Source: Cercis canadensis
Taxonomy: Eukaryota > Streptophyta > Magnoliopsida > Fabales > Fabaceae
DNA: 64,000 nucleotides
NCBI GenBank assembly: GCA_003255065.1
Contig: QAOA01005269.1
Span: 480,270 to 544,269, forward strand
Reading direction: 5' to 3'
Shown: positions 45,600 through 56,810 of the stretch, piece by piece
How the letters are laid out: the number at the start of each line of letters is the position of its first letter
How positions within the stretch are numbered: the stretch's first letter is position 1
The notes under the pieces: generated by a model
Told to the model about the DNA's origin: nothing
Database searches by the model: none
Seen by the model: the letters and a program-made list of their open reading frames with translations, nothing else
Program-made: the position numbers and the translations under genes

Positions 45600-47666
45600 T
45601 CAAGTCGATAAATTGAGCAGAAGGTTTGTGATCTCTTGGCGTGGCCTCATTAAAGCAACCAAAGGCTCAAGTTTGGGAAGGGTAATTCCTGATGCTTCCT
45701 CCATGTTGATTTCTTTATCGCCAATTTGCTTCCACTCAAAGGACTGAAATAGGGATCCCAATGTCAATGTCATGATTCGTTTTGCCACATTAGCCCCAGG
45801 GCATATCCTTCTTCCAGCACCAAATGGAATAGTTTTATAACCTTCAACACCTTGTCCCCTCTCAAACCTCTCTGGCATAAACCTTGTTGGCTCCACCCAA
45901 TTATTGGGATCCCTTCCCAAGGTCCATAAATTCACCATTAACATTGTGCCTTTGGGTACATGATAACCGTTAACTGTGCAATCCTCTGATGCCATATGTG
46001 GTAATCCAAGTGCACCCGCAGCCTAAGAGTTTCAAGGATTACGTTTTGCAAGTAGGTCAATTTTGGAATGTCTGATTCCTCCACAAGTCGCTCTTGTCCT
46101 ACATGAGTGTCTATCTCAGCCTTAACATTTTTCATTGCTTCTGGATGGTTGAGCAAGTTTGCCAGTACCCATTCTATGGTAAGAGCTGACGTTTCAGTTC
46201 CTGCTAGTATCACTGTCTGCATCATGTTCATGCAAGTTTATTTAGCAGCTAATTGTTTGTACAATCCAAATTATATAATATTATATCATTCAACTTCTCA
46301 CGCCAGCAAAAATAATTTAGAACCTGTCAATATCCATTATCAAAGTACAAACCACTTTTGGCCGATATTGGTCTAATCACCTAAATTATCAAAATACCCT
46401 CATTCAGAGTCTGGGTTTTCCTAATCCGGCTCTTAGTTCACTCCTACTTATTGTGCAAATCAAACCTTTAACTTAAATTGACCTGAATCTAATCATCCAT
46501 CCCAACACAAGCATCGCCAAAACTACACCAATAACTTAGTCGTCAAATTTAGCAGTTAGCATCGCCAGAACTACACCAATAACTTAGTCGTCAAATTTAG
46601 CAGTTACCTTAAAATGTTTCCAGCTTTAATTAATTATATCAATCTTCTAACAGATTATCAGTATGATACTAATAAATATAGCAATTTCTCTTTTTGGCAT
46701 TTTTTCCTTAGAATAGAAGAGGTAGCGCCCACAAAAAATAAATAAATAAGTTCTTACCAGTAGGACTCCTTTTATGTTTACATCATTGTATAACTGAGGG
46801 TCCGATTCTTGGAGTGACAACAAGACATCAATCATGGTTGACATCTTGCTCTCATCTCTGTCTTCGCGTGAGCTCCTTTTTCTTCGATGTTCATCAAGCA
46901 GGTTCTGAACAAAGCTGTCCATCTTCTTCCTCACCTTGTCCATCCTTTTTTCCACGCCAAGGAAATCAATAGACTGTAGTATTGGGAAAAGGTCATTGAC
47001 ACTCATATTAAAGAGCTCGAAAACTTCATCCATTATACGCTTGAATTCCCTGCCTTCTTGGGACACTGCATCCGTCCCATAATACTTCTTCCCAGAGATC
47101 ATCCTCACCATGACATCGAAAATTAGGTCTATGAGTGTATGCCTGAGTTCAACCTGCATCCATGTTCCTTTGGACTTATCAAACAGTTGCTTTAATAATA
47201 GTCGAACCTCGTCCTCCCGAACCGAGGCTAACATGGTGAGACGGCTCGAGGAGAGAAGCTCCTGACTTATTAGGCGGCGGAGGGCGCGCCAGTGATCACC
47301 GTAGTTTGCAAGTCCTACTGTCTGATAGTTGTAATTCAAATATTTTCCGGCAAGTGTACGGGGACGGTTTGCTAAAATAATGTCGTTCTTAGTGAAGCAT
47401 TCCTCCACTGCTGATGGTGACGAGATCACCACCGCTTTCACTGTCCCCAACCGGATAGACATCACGTGCCCGTATTTCTCACTCAGTTTATGGAGGCTCC
47501 GGTGAACTGGTGCCTTAATCAGATGAAGATGACCTATGATTGGTAAGCTAGGTGGGCAAGGTGGCAGGTTTTTCTGTTTCCCGATAATCAACTTATAGTG
47601 GAAATATATCAACCCTAGCAACAAACACAAACCAGCTGGAACCAAATGATGCTCAGATAGTTCCAT
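45600..47666 (-). pseudogene. CYP81-like cytochrome P450, frameshifted by a 7-bp deletion
   Basis: Exon 1 is 47666-46758 (303 codons), exon 2 46216-45600, with a phase-0 intron. Seen: membrane anchor, Pro-rich hinge (LPPCPPSLP), I-helix AGTETSA, K-helix ETLR, PERF region and heme loop FGAGRRICPG. Exon 2 is 617 nt against 624 nt in the paralogue at 58960. The 7 bp are missing just after the K-helix (near 46021), between two CTG words, so the heme loop is out of frame with the rest. Without it the protein would be about 510 residues. Everything else is intact and the TATA box is good, so the lesion is recent or an assembly error. CYP81 enzymes are ER-bound monooxygenases of phenolic/isoflavonoid and related metabolism; the substrate here is unknown. 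Confidence 0.9.
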
Positions 47667-47761
47667 TCTGATTTTTGGATGAATACGATCGGTGGAGCAG
47701 CAGATTGATTAAATACAAAAGAGGAATAAGAAAGGTGTTGTGGGAATGCATGGATGTCGTA

Positions 47762-47775
47762 CACTATATATAGCC
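47762..47775 (-). promoter_or_regulatory. TATA box of the frameshifted P450
   Basis: Minus strand reads GGCTATATATAGTG, about 100 bp upstream of the ATG at 47666. Farther upstream (47850-47940) is a small GCCGGCCTTGC-rich expansion absent from the paralogue. Confidence 0.6.
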
Positions 47776-49859
47776 GATAAGAGGAGAGAAAATGATATTA
47801 CTTGACTCCCGTTCGTGATTAGTTAATTTGGACAGGTCCCTGTATTGTTGACACTTCAACTCAACTCCTTGCCTTGCCGGCCTTGCTTTGCCAGAATCGC
47901 CTTGTTGCCGGCCTTTCCTTGCTGCCGGCCTTGCCTTAATTAATTGCCTGAATCTGTCGAAGACTTGTACGAAGAAGAGTTTAAGCAAAATAAATATGTC
48001 TTCACGTGTTTGAAATTTTCAATAACACTGGGTTTCTTTCATCGAATTTTAATCATCACTAGATAAACTATTTCATTACACACTAAGAGTATGACTTTAT
48101 TCAGTTTATAGTTTATATATTATTGTATTTGACTAACCTACTAATAATCGTAAAATCAGATATAGTCAATACTTTATCACACTAAGTGGACTAAGCCACA
48201 AATGCCGTTCTTTAAGCTGAATGTGGATGGTGCTTTGACTGCTGGAGGTGGTGGTGCTGTGGAAGGGGTTATTAGGGATGTTGAGGGTTATTTTATGGTT
48301 GCTTGGTTTAAACTTGTTGGAGGGATTTCTGATGTGGATACAATGGAAGCATTGGCTGTTAAGGATGGCTTGCAACTGACATATGATTTGGGTTTCTATG
48401 ATCTGTGTGTGGAGGGAGATGTCCAGAATGTTCTTCGTGCTAAAGCAACAAAGCAGATGGTGGCATCAGCTATGGGAGTTACTGGAAAGCAATATGAGAG
48501 TAGAAGACAAAGAGGTAGAAATTTTGTATGCTCAAAACGTCTATAAGACACTGTTCTTAAGACATTATTTGCTCCACTAGTTGCTGCAGGGTTCTATTGA
48601 ACACACCTCTAGGATTTATCTAAGCACCTAGAAAATAATATTGAACTATTTATATTGTTCTCTCCTCAAGAACTATTATGAGTGATTTTAGAAAGTATGT
48701 AGAGAGAGTATTAGTTATTGAATCATTTTGGATCATCACTTATTTATAAGAAGTGAATTGAATCATTGTGACTATATAGAAATATATGATTTTGCAAATA
48801 AATACCATTGTATCTATATAAAAGATATATCTGTTAAATTCAATTTAAACAGACACAACATTTTGAAAAGAATCAATAATTGTATTTTAGACATTTATTT
48901 AATTTAAACAAACACAACATTTTCAAAAGAATCAATAACTGTATTTTAGATAGTTATTTAATCCAAAATAAGTAAAACACATGATGTGAAATAACCAGAC
49001 ACTTATTTTCTCTTTTTAAAGTAATGTAGAACTTTAGTTTTTGCAAACTAACTTAATTTTTCCAACAATCCCCCACTTAGTTTGGAAAAACTAAGTGACT
49101 TCCTTAATCCGAAAGAATCATGTGTAAAAGTAGGTATCTATTTTGATTTGAACATTCTCTTAGTGTAAACACTTTGAAGTCTTAATGAAATTACTAGTAG
49201 ATTCGAAGCCTTGAACCATAATTTCTTATTGTTAAGACAGGAAATGCCACATACATGAATTAGTCATGATTCAGAATTAGCTCACTGATATAATAGCACT
49301 CATTTGGCCATGTGCTATACCTAGATTTCATGAACATTTACAAAGTTAAAACCCATAAACTTTGTCAGAAGCAACATCACCCCTTAATATTCATATAGGT
49401 GAAGTTTCCTGTCAAGAACGTATCTTAAGCTTCATTAAGAGTTATATACTCAACCTCTTATTCCTTTAATGTTAACACTAGACCCAGAATGGATTTTATT
49501 TTCTAGTGTTCACAACCACTTATCAGTAACTTGTTATTACCCTTTGAACTTTTAGACTAGACATTTTATCTAGTAATATGTAGGGTTTCCATTATTGGTG
49601 ACTTTAGTTAATGGGTTTTAATCTCATTCCAATTGCAGTTCCCCTCACTTTTTCACCAATTTACAATTATAGCTTTCATACCTGTTTATTTATAAGGCAT
49701 TTTGTAAACAGATACTGGATTATCATATGTTCTTATGAACTACACTGTGACTACACCATCATGTATCCACTGTTTTATATAATCATGCCTCAAGATTACA
49801 TATCTAGACTTTCCATTGTACCCTTTGCTAAATGCACAACTTAATGTAGCTTGACTATT

Positions 49860-50900
49860 ACATCGCAAAGATATGGCTGGCATTGGTTGTGGCCACAACT
49901 CTATATCAAACAATAAATTCCTCAGCTATTCTTGCTCTTTGCATGCTGTTACTAAAGCAACAAACTCAGATTCCATAGCGGAATGAGTTATACATGTCTA
50001 TTTCTTGGAACACCATGAAACAACTCCTCCACCAATGGTAAAAACCCATCTAGATGTTGAAAAGCTATTTCTTTCAAGTACAGTATTTTTCCAACTAGCA
50101 TCACAATATCCTTCAAGTACTCCTGGAAAGTCATTATAAAAGAGTCCTAAATTAATAGTTCTTTTAAGATATCCAAGGACTCTCCTTATGCCATTCTAGT
50201 GAGTTATACTTGTCCTACTAGTGTACCTTGAAACCTTACAAACAACAAATGAAATATCAGGCCTAGAACAATGCTTTGCATACATCAAGCTGCCAATAGC
50301 ACTCGTATGTTCTAATTGAGTTACTAATCTCCCAGAATTTGAAACTAGATGTTGTGAAACATCATAGGGGCTATTTACCTCTTGAATTTTGAAATGGTTA
50401 AACTTGTTTAAAATCTTCTCAATATAATGAAATTGATTTAAGAGAAAACCCCCACTATGCCTTTTAACTTTTATTCCTAAGATAGTATCTACTTCCCCAA
50501 AATCTTTCATCTTGAATTTTGAAGATACTACTTAGTCTCATTCACACCATCCATGTTTGTCCCAATTATAAGCATATCATCACAGCATAATTTTCAATAA
50601 ATTTCATATATATACACTTGTCTGCACTATTATGCTTAAAACCTTGAGAGAAAACTATAGAATCAAATTTCTCATGCCAATGTTTTGGAGCTTGTTTTAA
50701 ACCATACAATGACTTAACTAGTTTGCATACTTTTTTCTTATTTTCAGGTAGTACAAACCCTTACGTTGCTCCATGTAAACTTCTTCATCAAGTTCACCAT
50801 TCAAAAATGATGTCTTTACATTGCCAAACTAGAGAATTGAACCTCTCATAATTTTAGTAAAGTCATCATGGAATACCTTTTTGGCAATCCAAAGAAAATG
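49860..50900 (-). pseudogene. Copia RT and RNase H remnants
   Basis: From right to left on the minus strand: LVKSLYGLKQAPKHWHEKFD (about 50720-50660), a decayed DD-box region followed by IIGTNMDGVNET (about 50560), the open segment 50510-50196 (MKDFGEVDTILGIKVKRH ... SRPDISFVVCKVSRY), then broken RNase H words (DRKSTSG-equivalent positions lost; ESEFVALVTAC-like near 49960). Many stops. Gag and integrase are not recognisable. Confidence 0.75.
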
Positions 50901-51739
50901 AAAATATGCCTACAAATCATGAATCTTCTATTGGGAGTACACTTTATATTTCACATGACCTGCAACTTCCACAACCAAAACTTGAGCAAATAGAAACTTA
51001 AAATATTTTCTATTCATGTCAAATTGGGTAATGTCGTATTCGTAAAGTTATCAGAAATACAATGCAATATTGCATTTATAAGTATAAACCCAATCTTAAT
51101 CCCAATATCATTAATATATATTTGGCATAACTATATATTTTTGCAGCATCACTAAAGGGAGACAATTTTTCAAAAAGCACATGATCTATCTACCATGGCA
51201 GAAACCCATTGACTGAATCAACCAATCCATAACTCATAAAGTTAAACCGTTTCCACCAAATTCAATTAACAAACATTGTTGAAATAGATCAAAGTTACAC
51301 TTTCCTATATAACTCCCTTCAATTATGACATTTCACAAATAGGAAAAATTCAACCACTTTCCAAAAAAAAAATGGATTTAAGATATATTAATATAATATT
51401 AAAACCATATTCTATGCATAAAGCATCATCAATTTGCTTTCCGAAATAATTCCATTTCAAATTTAATACCTTCAACTGACACATAGGAAGTTAACTATGG
51501 ACATTATAATTAGAGTAAAACATCTTTTTGGTCCTTGAAAGATTGCTTCGGTGACACTTTAGTCCTCCAATCATTTTTACCGACACTTTAGTCCTTGAAA
51601 GATCATTCCGTCCGCCATTTTAGTCCTCCGTTAGGGTCCGTTAATGAGACTTAACAGAAAATGCCACGTGGCACGTTAAGTGCTGACGTGTCCGTTATGT
51701 GCTGACGTGACACATTAAATTTTTTTAAAAAAAATCTCT

Positions 51740-52050
51740 CATCTCTTATTTCTCTCTCTCTTCCCCTCTTCTCTCATTTCTCTCTCTCTTTCTTCCTCGT
51801 CTCTCTCATTTTTTTCTCTCTCTCTTCCCCGTCTCTCCTTCTCACTCTCATCTCTCTTTCTCTCCACCATCTGCCTCTCACTCTCATCTCTCTCTCTCCT
51901 CCATTTCCCTCTCACTCTCATCTCCCTCTCTCCTCCATTTCCCTCTCACTCTCATCTCTCTCTCTCTACCATCTCCCTCTCACTCTCATCTCTCTCTCTC
52001 TCCTCCATTTCCCTCTCACTCTCATCTCTCTCTCTCTCTCTCCACCATCC
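51740..52050. repeat. CT-rich microsatellite of Pack-MULE 1
   Basis: Irregular tandem TCTCTCTC and CCATCTCCCTCTCACTCTCA units. The minus-strand Arg/Glu-rich ORF here is translated repeat, not a gene. Confidence 0.9.
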
Positions 52051-52059
52051 TCACCACCT

Positions 52060-52310
52060 ACCTGTTATAGTAAGACTTTTGGAAGCCCTTGGCGAGTCCA
52101 GTACCAGCGATAGCACCAACAACCTGTGCTACTATGTACAACAAAGCTATGACACCTTCCTTCCCAGAGAAGCGTTGCTATGAACTCAGCGATGAGGGCT
52201 CTGTAGAAAGACTACTTTGTCAGCTCCTCTGCATCGATCAAAGGTGTTGGTGGTGGATCGTGGTAGTCTTTAACTGAGTACTCTCCTCCTTGGGTGGACT
52301 TAGTCCATGA
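52060..52310 (-). pseudogene. Captured PIP2 aquaporin fragments
   Basis: Minus strand has [20 protein letters not shown] and EELTK, then TAG at the usual Trp, [15 protein letters not shown], and, after a jump that deletes the middle of the protein, [20 protein letters not shown] and QKSYYNR. These are the N terminus, helix 1 and a loop/helix 3-4 segment of plasma-membrane aquaporins. The NPA boxes are absent, so no channel can form. Confidence 0.85.
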
Positions 52311-52680
52311 ACTTAGCACACGATGAGATCTTCTTTGCTTAAGAGAACGTGGAGGGTGACTGCTGCATGGCAAAAATGAAGGGGTACATGTAACTGAGTC
52401 AACTCGGTGATGAAGAGAAGGGTACATGTAACTCATACCGAGTCAACTCGGTGAAGGGGTACTTGGGCATGTACTCCACATGAAAACAGAAAACTTAGTC
52501 CATGAACTTAGGATTGATGCCTTCAAGATGAGGTTGTGGAGTAGTTTATATAAGTGGAAGAGAATGGATTTGGTTTCGTGGTTAATGAGAATTGAGAGGA
52601 CCATCAGTGAATGTAATTGCACCATGATTGCTAACTCACGACCAGAACTCGTTTGGCCCCCCAATTAACAGAAATGTGGT
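52300..52680. other. Captured sequence shared with Pack-MULE 2, origin unknown
   Basis: Contains GAGTTGACTCGGTRTGAGTT-type words (as inverted copies) and ATTGCACCATGATTGCTAAC. Both blocks recur in the opposite orientation in Pack-MULE 2 at about 56200-56410 and 55850-55890. I do not recognise a gene. Confidence 0.55.
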
Positions 52681-52815
52681 TGAAAGAACCTAGAGCTGCT
52701 GCCTTTAGATAATCTAAAAATTCATAATAATTTTTTTTTTTTTATAGAACAAATTCATAATATTGTTAAAACAGAGAAAGTGTAGGGTGTCTGTGAGAGA
52801 AATATGTTGCAGTAC

Positions 52816-53119
52816 CTCATCGAACCGTTCTAAACCAGGCATCCATGCCTCCACGTCAAATTTACGATAAGCAGGTGCGCCTAAATCTTTAGAGGCCATA
52901 TCCAAAGTTCTGCAGGAAAACTCAATCATCACAAATTGACTAAATGAATCTATGTTAAATCAAGAAAAGATGACAAAGTCTTACTTAAAATGTAGCCCCA
53001 GTGATGAGAAGAGGTCTTCTTCAATTTTAATAAGCTCTTCATGGTAATATTCATTCTCTTCTGAGCGGCAAAAAACAAACATCTCCACCTTGCTGAACTG
53101 GTGAACTCGGTAAAGACCC
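52816..53119 (-). pseudogene. Captured seryl-tRNA synthetase fragment with intron
   Basis: Upstream exon 53119-52984 encodes [20 protein letters not shown] then [19 protein letters not shown], ending at a GTAAGAC donor. A roughly 70-bp intron follows. The next exon, 52912-52816, encodes [20 protein letters not shown] then [12 protein letters not shown], ending at GTACT. This is the class II motif 2 region of cytosolic SerRS. Splice sites are kept, so DNA rather than mRNA was captured. Confidence 0.88.
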
Positions 53120-53287
53120 CTGCTCAGTATTAGTTAAAAGCAGAAAATTCAGAAAAGGCACATATATAACAACATCAACATGATTATAAAACTGACATTT
53201 CTGGAATAATAATAACAGTGATTCTTGAAGTTTCCCCCAAGCAAAACGAGGAGCTATATACATCAGGGCCAAGAGAAGAACAACAAA

Positions 53288-53398
53288 GTCTCAGCAATGG
53301 CTGCAGAGCATCACAGAAGTGAAGCTCCAAGACGTCAGTACTACAGCTCTCGCTACAGTCCAAATAATGGGCGTCCGAGGAGATTTAAGGTTAGGATT
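53288..53398 (+). pseudogene. Captured start exon of an unidentified gene
   Basis: ATG followed by AAEHHRSEAPRRQYYSSRYS and PNNGRPRRFKVRI, then a stop. Arg/Tyr/Ser-rich. I do not recognise the parent. The next 600 bp (to 53990) hold no ORF and may be its intron or UTR. Confidence 0.35.
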
Positions 53399-54023
53399 TG
53401 AAGTGTAAAGGGGCTTTCCTTGTTTTCTAGCTTGCAAGTATATGTTTAGTCATGGTATTTGGTTCTCTAGTTGGACTGACAAGACTGCCAATATTGACCA
53501 AAAGACCTTGTATTTGATGCAGGAGTAAGGAGTTAGATGCATTTTGTTTATGACTGAGCTCAAGATTGGATTCTTCTGGTATATTGACCGCACACAATGT
53601 CTGAGGATAATTGACTTCTATTGTCTACTCTTGAGGAAGTTATTGTAATGACAGTATATTATTCGACATTCTCAATTTCTATAGTAATTTTAGCAATTAA
53701 ACACTTGTAAGATGGCTGTTATGGGTACTTATACTCTATAATTGTATATCCTTAACTTTTGTTTAGCTTACCCGTTTTCTTGTGACACGGTGCAGTTTGT
53801 CATCAATAGCCAACTGTGTGCTTTGGGCTGCTTCAAATGTCAACCTATCATGTTAGTTAAATGTAATATCTTAATTTTGTTCTATTAAGTGTTTAACAGA
53901 AAGGAAAAAGAAAGGTAAAAGCTAATGTCATTAAGATTTGAAGTAAGTGATAAAAGTGAGAAGAATCTCTAACTCAAGTATGGAAACTAGAGCAGAAAGT
54001 TACTTGAAGAAGGAATCTTTGCA

Positions 54024-54272
54024 ATGCATGAGAGCACCCAGAGGACATATACATCAGCTGGTGACCTTTTAACTTTAGATTATTGTGCAGAGCGCGAATA
54101 CCAAATGTTTCCAGGTGAAGAAATTACAATTGCTAAAGGCTACTTGAGCATTATTGAATCATTAGCTTCTGTTCTACCACCTGGGTTAGTCCAATTAGGT
54201 CGCAGAGTCACAAAATTTGATTGGCAGCCTCAGAGTCAGAGACATGAAGAAAGGGTGGACATTGAAAATGGC
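54024..54272 (+). pseudogene. Captured polyamine oxidase fragment
   Basis: Open for about 83 codons: RTYTSAGDLLTLDYCAEREY, QMFPGEEITIAKGYLSIIES, LASVLPPGLVQLGRRVTKFD. This matches the central substrate/FAD region of PAO5-type polyamine oxidases. It runs into the GA-rich repeat of the element's right end. FAD-binding N and C termini are missing. Confidence 0.85.
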
Positions 54273-55883
54273 TACAGGAGAGAGAGACGAAGAAGAGAGA
54301 GAGAGAAATGAGAGAGGAGGGGAAGAGAGAGAGAGAAATGAGAGAGACGGGGAAGAAAGAGAGAGAGAAATGAGAGAAGAGGGGAAGAGAGAGAGAGAGA
54401 AATAAGAGAGGAGAGATTTTTTTAAAAAAATTTAATGTGTCACGTCAGCACATAACAGACACGTCAGCACTTAACGTGCCACGTGGCATTTTCTGTTAAG
54501 TCTCATTAACGGACCCTAGCGGAGGACTAAAATGGCGGACGGAATGATCTTTCAAGGACTAAAGTGTCGGTAAAAATGATTGGAGGACTAAAGTGTCACC
54601 CAAGCAATCTTTCAAGGACCAAAAAGGGGTTTTACTCTTATAATTAACTTGTTACCATCAATTGTTCGATGGCACATTTGAAAATATAAGCAACTTTTCT
54701 AGGAAGGTGGTAACACAATTCCTTTCCTGATCATATTCCTTGATAGAATATCATAATGATTTTGCTTATTTATTAATGTTTAAATCTTATGCAAAACCAA
54801 TAATTAAAAGGTGAAAGAAGAAAACTTGTAAACTTGTGTTATGAGTGTAACTTCAATTTGCCAATGACCATATGAGGTTGAAAAATCCTTCTGACAGAAA
54901 AAATGGTTTCTGCTTGGCACCGCTTCTCTCTCCATTATTCCAGCGCTTGATCCCTCATCATGTTTTCTCTGATTTTTTTTCACCGTTTGCACTTTTCTTT
55001 TGAAGAAAAAACATTGCCAGTGTATCTCACATAATCAGGCCATGAGCTTGTATATGAACCTTTTTTCCACCCACTTAGTCGTCCTTGACAGGGTCCTATT
55101 CCAAACCGTGACATTGAAGCCACACTGATTTTCTTCATCAGAAATCTTGCTTTCCCAAACTTCTATCTATATTTTCTTCATCTTCTATTAAAAATAATGT
55201 CTTAAGATTGAAAAGCAACATGAGAGTAGAAGACAAAAATTATGTATGCTCAGAATGTGTATAAGACAATGTCCATAGAGCGTTATTTGCCCCCACTAGT
55301 TGTTGCAGAGTTCTGGCAAATACATCTCTAAGATTTATCTAACCACCCAAAAAACAATATTCAGCAATTTATATTGTTCTCTCCTCAAGAACTAATGATT
55401 TTAGGAAGTATGTAGAGAGAATATTAATTATTGAATCATTCTAGATCATCACTTATTTATAATAAGTGAATTGAATTATTGTTTTTATATAAAGAGTAAA
55501 ACCTCTTTTTGGTCCTTGAAAGATTGCTTCGGTGACACTTTAGTTCTCCAATCATTTTTACTGACACTTTAGTCCCTGAAAGATCATTCTGTCCGCCATT
55601 TTAGTCCTCTGCTAGGGTCCGTTAGTGAGACTTAACAGAAAATGTCACGTGGCACGTTAAGTGCTGACGTGTCCGTTATGTGCTGACATTGCACATTAAA
55701 TTTTTTTTAAAAAATCCCTCCTCTCTCATTTCTCTCTCTCTCTCTTCCCCGTCTCTCTCATTTCTCTCTCTCTCTCTCCTCTCTCTTCCCCGTCTCCTCT
55801 ACACCTTTCTCGCTTCAACTTAGGCGAGAGAAAGACCAGCCAAACTGGTTCCAGTCGTGAGTTAGCAATCATAGTGCAATTAC

Positions 55884-56170
55884 TTAGGGGCAGCAGGTGC
55901 TTCATCTTCCTCTTGTTGCTTGGCCTCCTCAAGTTCTCTGTAACTTTCCCTTATTATTGGCAAGAATGCCAATGTCAACATAACGCATTGGAGAATCAGT
56001 GTCACAGAAAGCAATAGTTGGTATATTTCCAAGAGCAGCCTCCTTAATGGGCTGCATGCAAATAAATACAGTAAGGAGTGTGCCTTCCTGCAATTGTATG
56101 GGCACCAGTGTATTGAGCAAACTTAAGAACAACTCTATGACCATAAGGCCTGGCTGTACTGAAGTTTTTC
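55884..56170 (-). pseudogene. Captured 40S ribosomal protein SA fragments
   Basis: Minus strand reads [20 protein letters not shown] and AGRHTP, then a jump to [20 protein letters not shown] and [17 protein letters not shown], then [18 protein letters not shown], the acidic tail. Segments are in the right order but with pieces missing between them and a frame change. Non-functional copy. Confidence 0.85.
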
Positions 56171-56439
56171 CTATGTTTTACCGAGGTTGATAATGTAAAT
56201 GTCATTCTTCACGTGGAGTGCATGCCCAAGTACCCCTTCACCGAGTTGACTCGATATGAGTTACATATACCCTTTCTCTTCATCATTGAGTTGACTCAGT
56301 TACATGTACCCCTTCATTTTCACCATGCACCAGTCACCCATCACGTTCTCCTAAGCCAAAAAGATTTCATTGTGTGCTAAGTTCATGGACTAAGTCCACC
56401 CAAGGGGGAGAGTACTCAACTAATAGGTACAGTGGTGAG

Positions 56440-56810
56440 GATGGCGGAGAGAGAGAGAGATGAGAGTGAGAGGGAGATGGTAGAAAGAAAGAGATGAGAG
56501 TGAGACGGAGATGGAGGGGAGAGAGAGAGATGAAAATGAGAGGGAGATGGCAGAGAGAAAGAGAGATAAGAGATGGAGGAAAGAGAGAGATGAGAATGAG
56601 AAGGAAATGGCGGACAGAAAGAGAGATAAGAGTGAGAGTGAGAGGGAGATGGCGGAGAGAGAGAGATGAGAGTGAGAGGGAGATGGTGGAGAGAAAGAGA
56701 GATGAGAGTGAGACAGAGATGGAGGAGAGAGAGAGAGATAAGAGTGAGAGGGAGAGATAGGGAAGAGAGAAAGAGAAATGAGAGAGGAGGGGAAAAGAGA
56801 GAGGAGGGAG
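56440..56810. repeat. GA-rich microsatellite of Pack-MULE 2
   Basis: Imperfect GAGAGATGAGAGTGAGAGGG units. The Arg/Glu-rich ORFs across it are translated repeat. Confidence 0.9.

Larger units (their letters stand above)
51513..54637. mobile_element. Pack-MULE 1, carrying pieces of several host genes
   Basis: Inverted ends of about 215 bp starting GAGTAAAACATC (51513) and ending GGGGTTTTACTC (54637). Flanked by a perfect 9-bp duplication TTATAATTA (51504-51512 and 54638-54646). CT/GA-rich microsatellites lie inside each end. No transposase. The interior has fragments of a PIP2 aquaporin, seryl-tRNA synthetase, an unidentified start exon and a polyamine oxidase, on both strands and with introns kept, as expected when genomic DNA is captured. 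Confidence 0.9.

Noticed and set aside
51739-51921. Arg/Glu-rich ORF of 60 codons on the minus strand
   Set aside because: Translation of a CT microsatellite; the same happens at 54217-54405 and 56494-56893.
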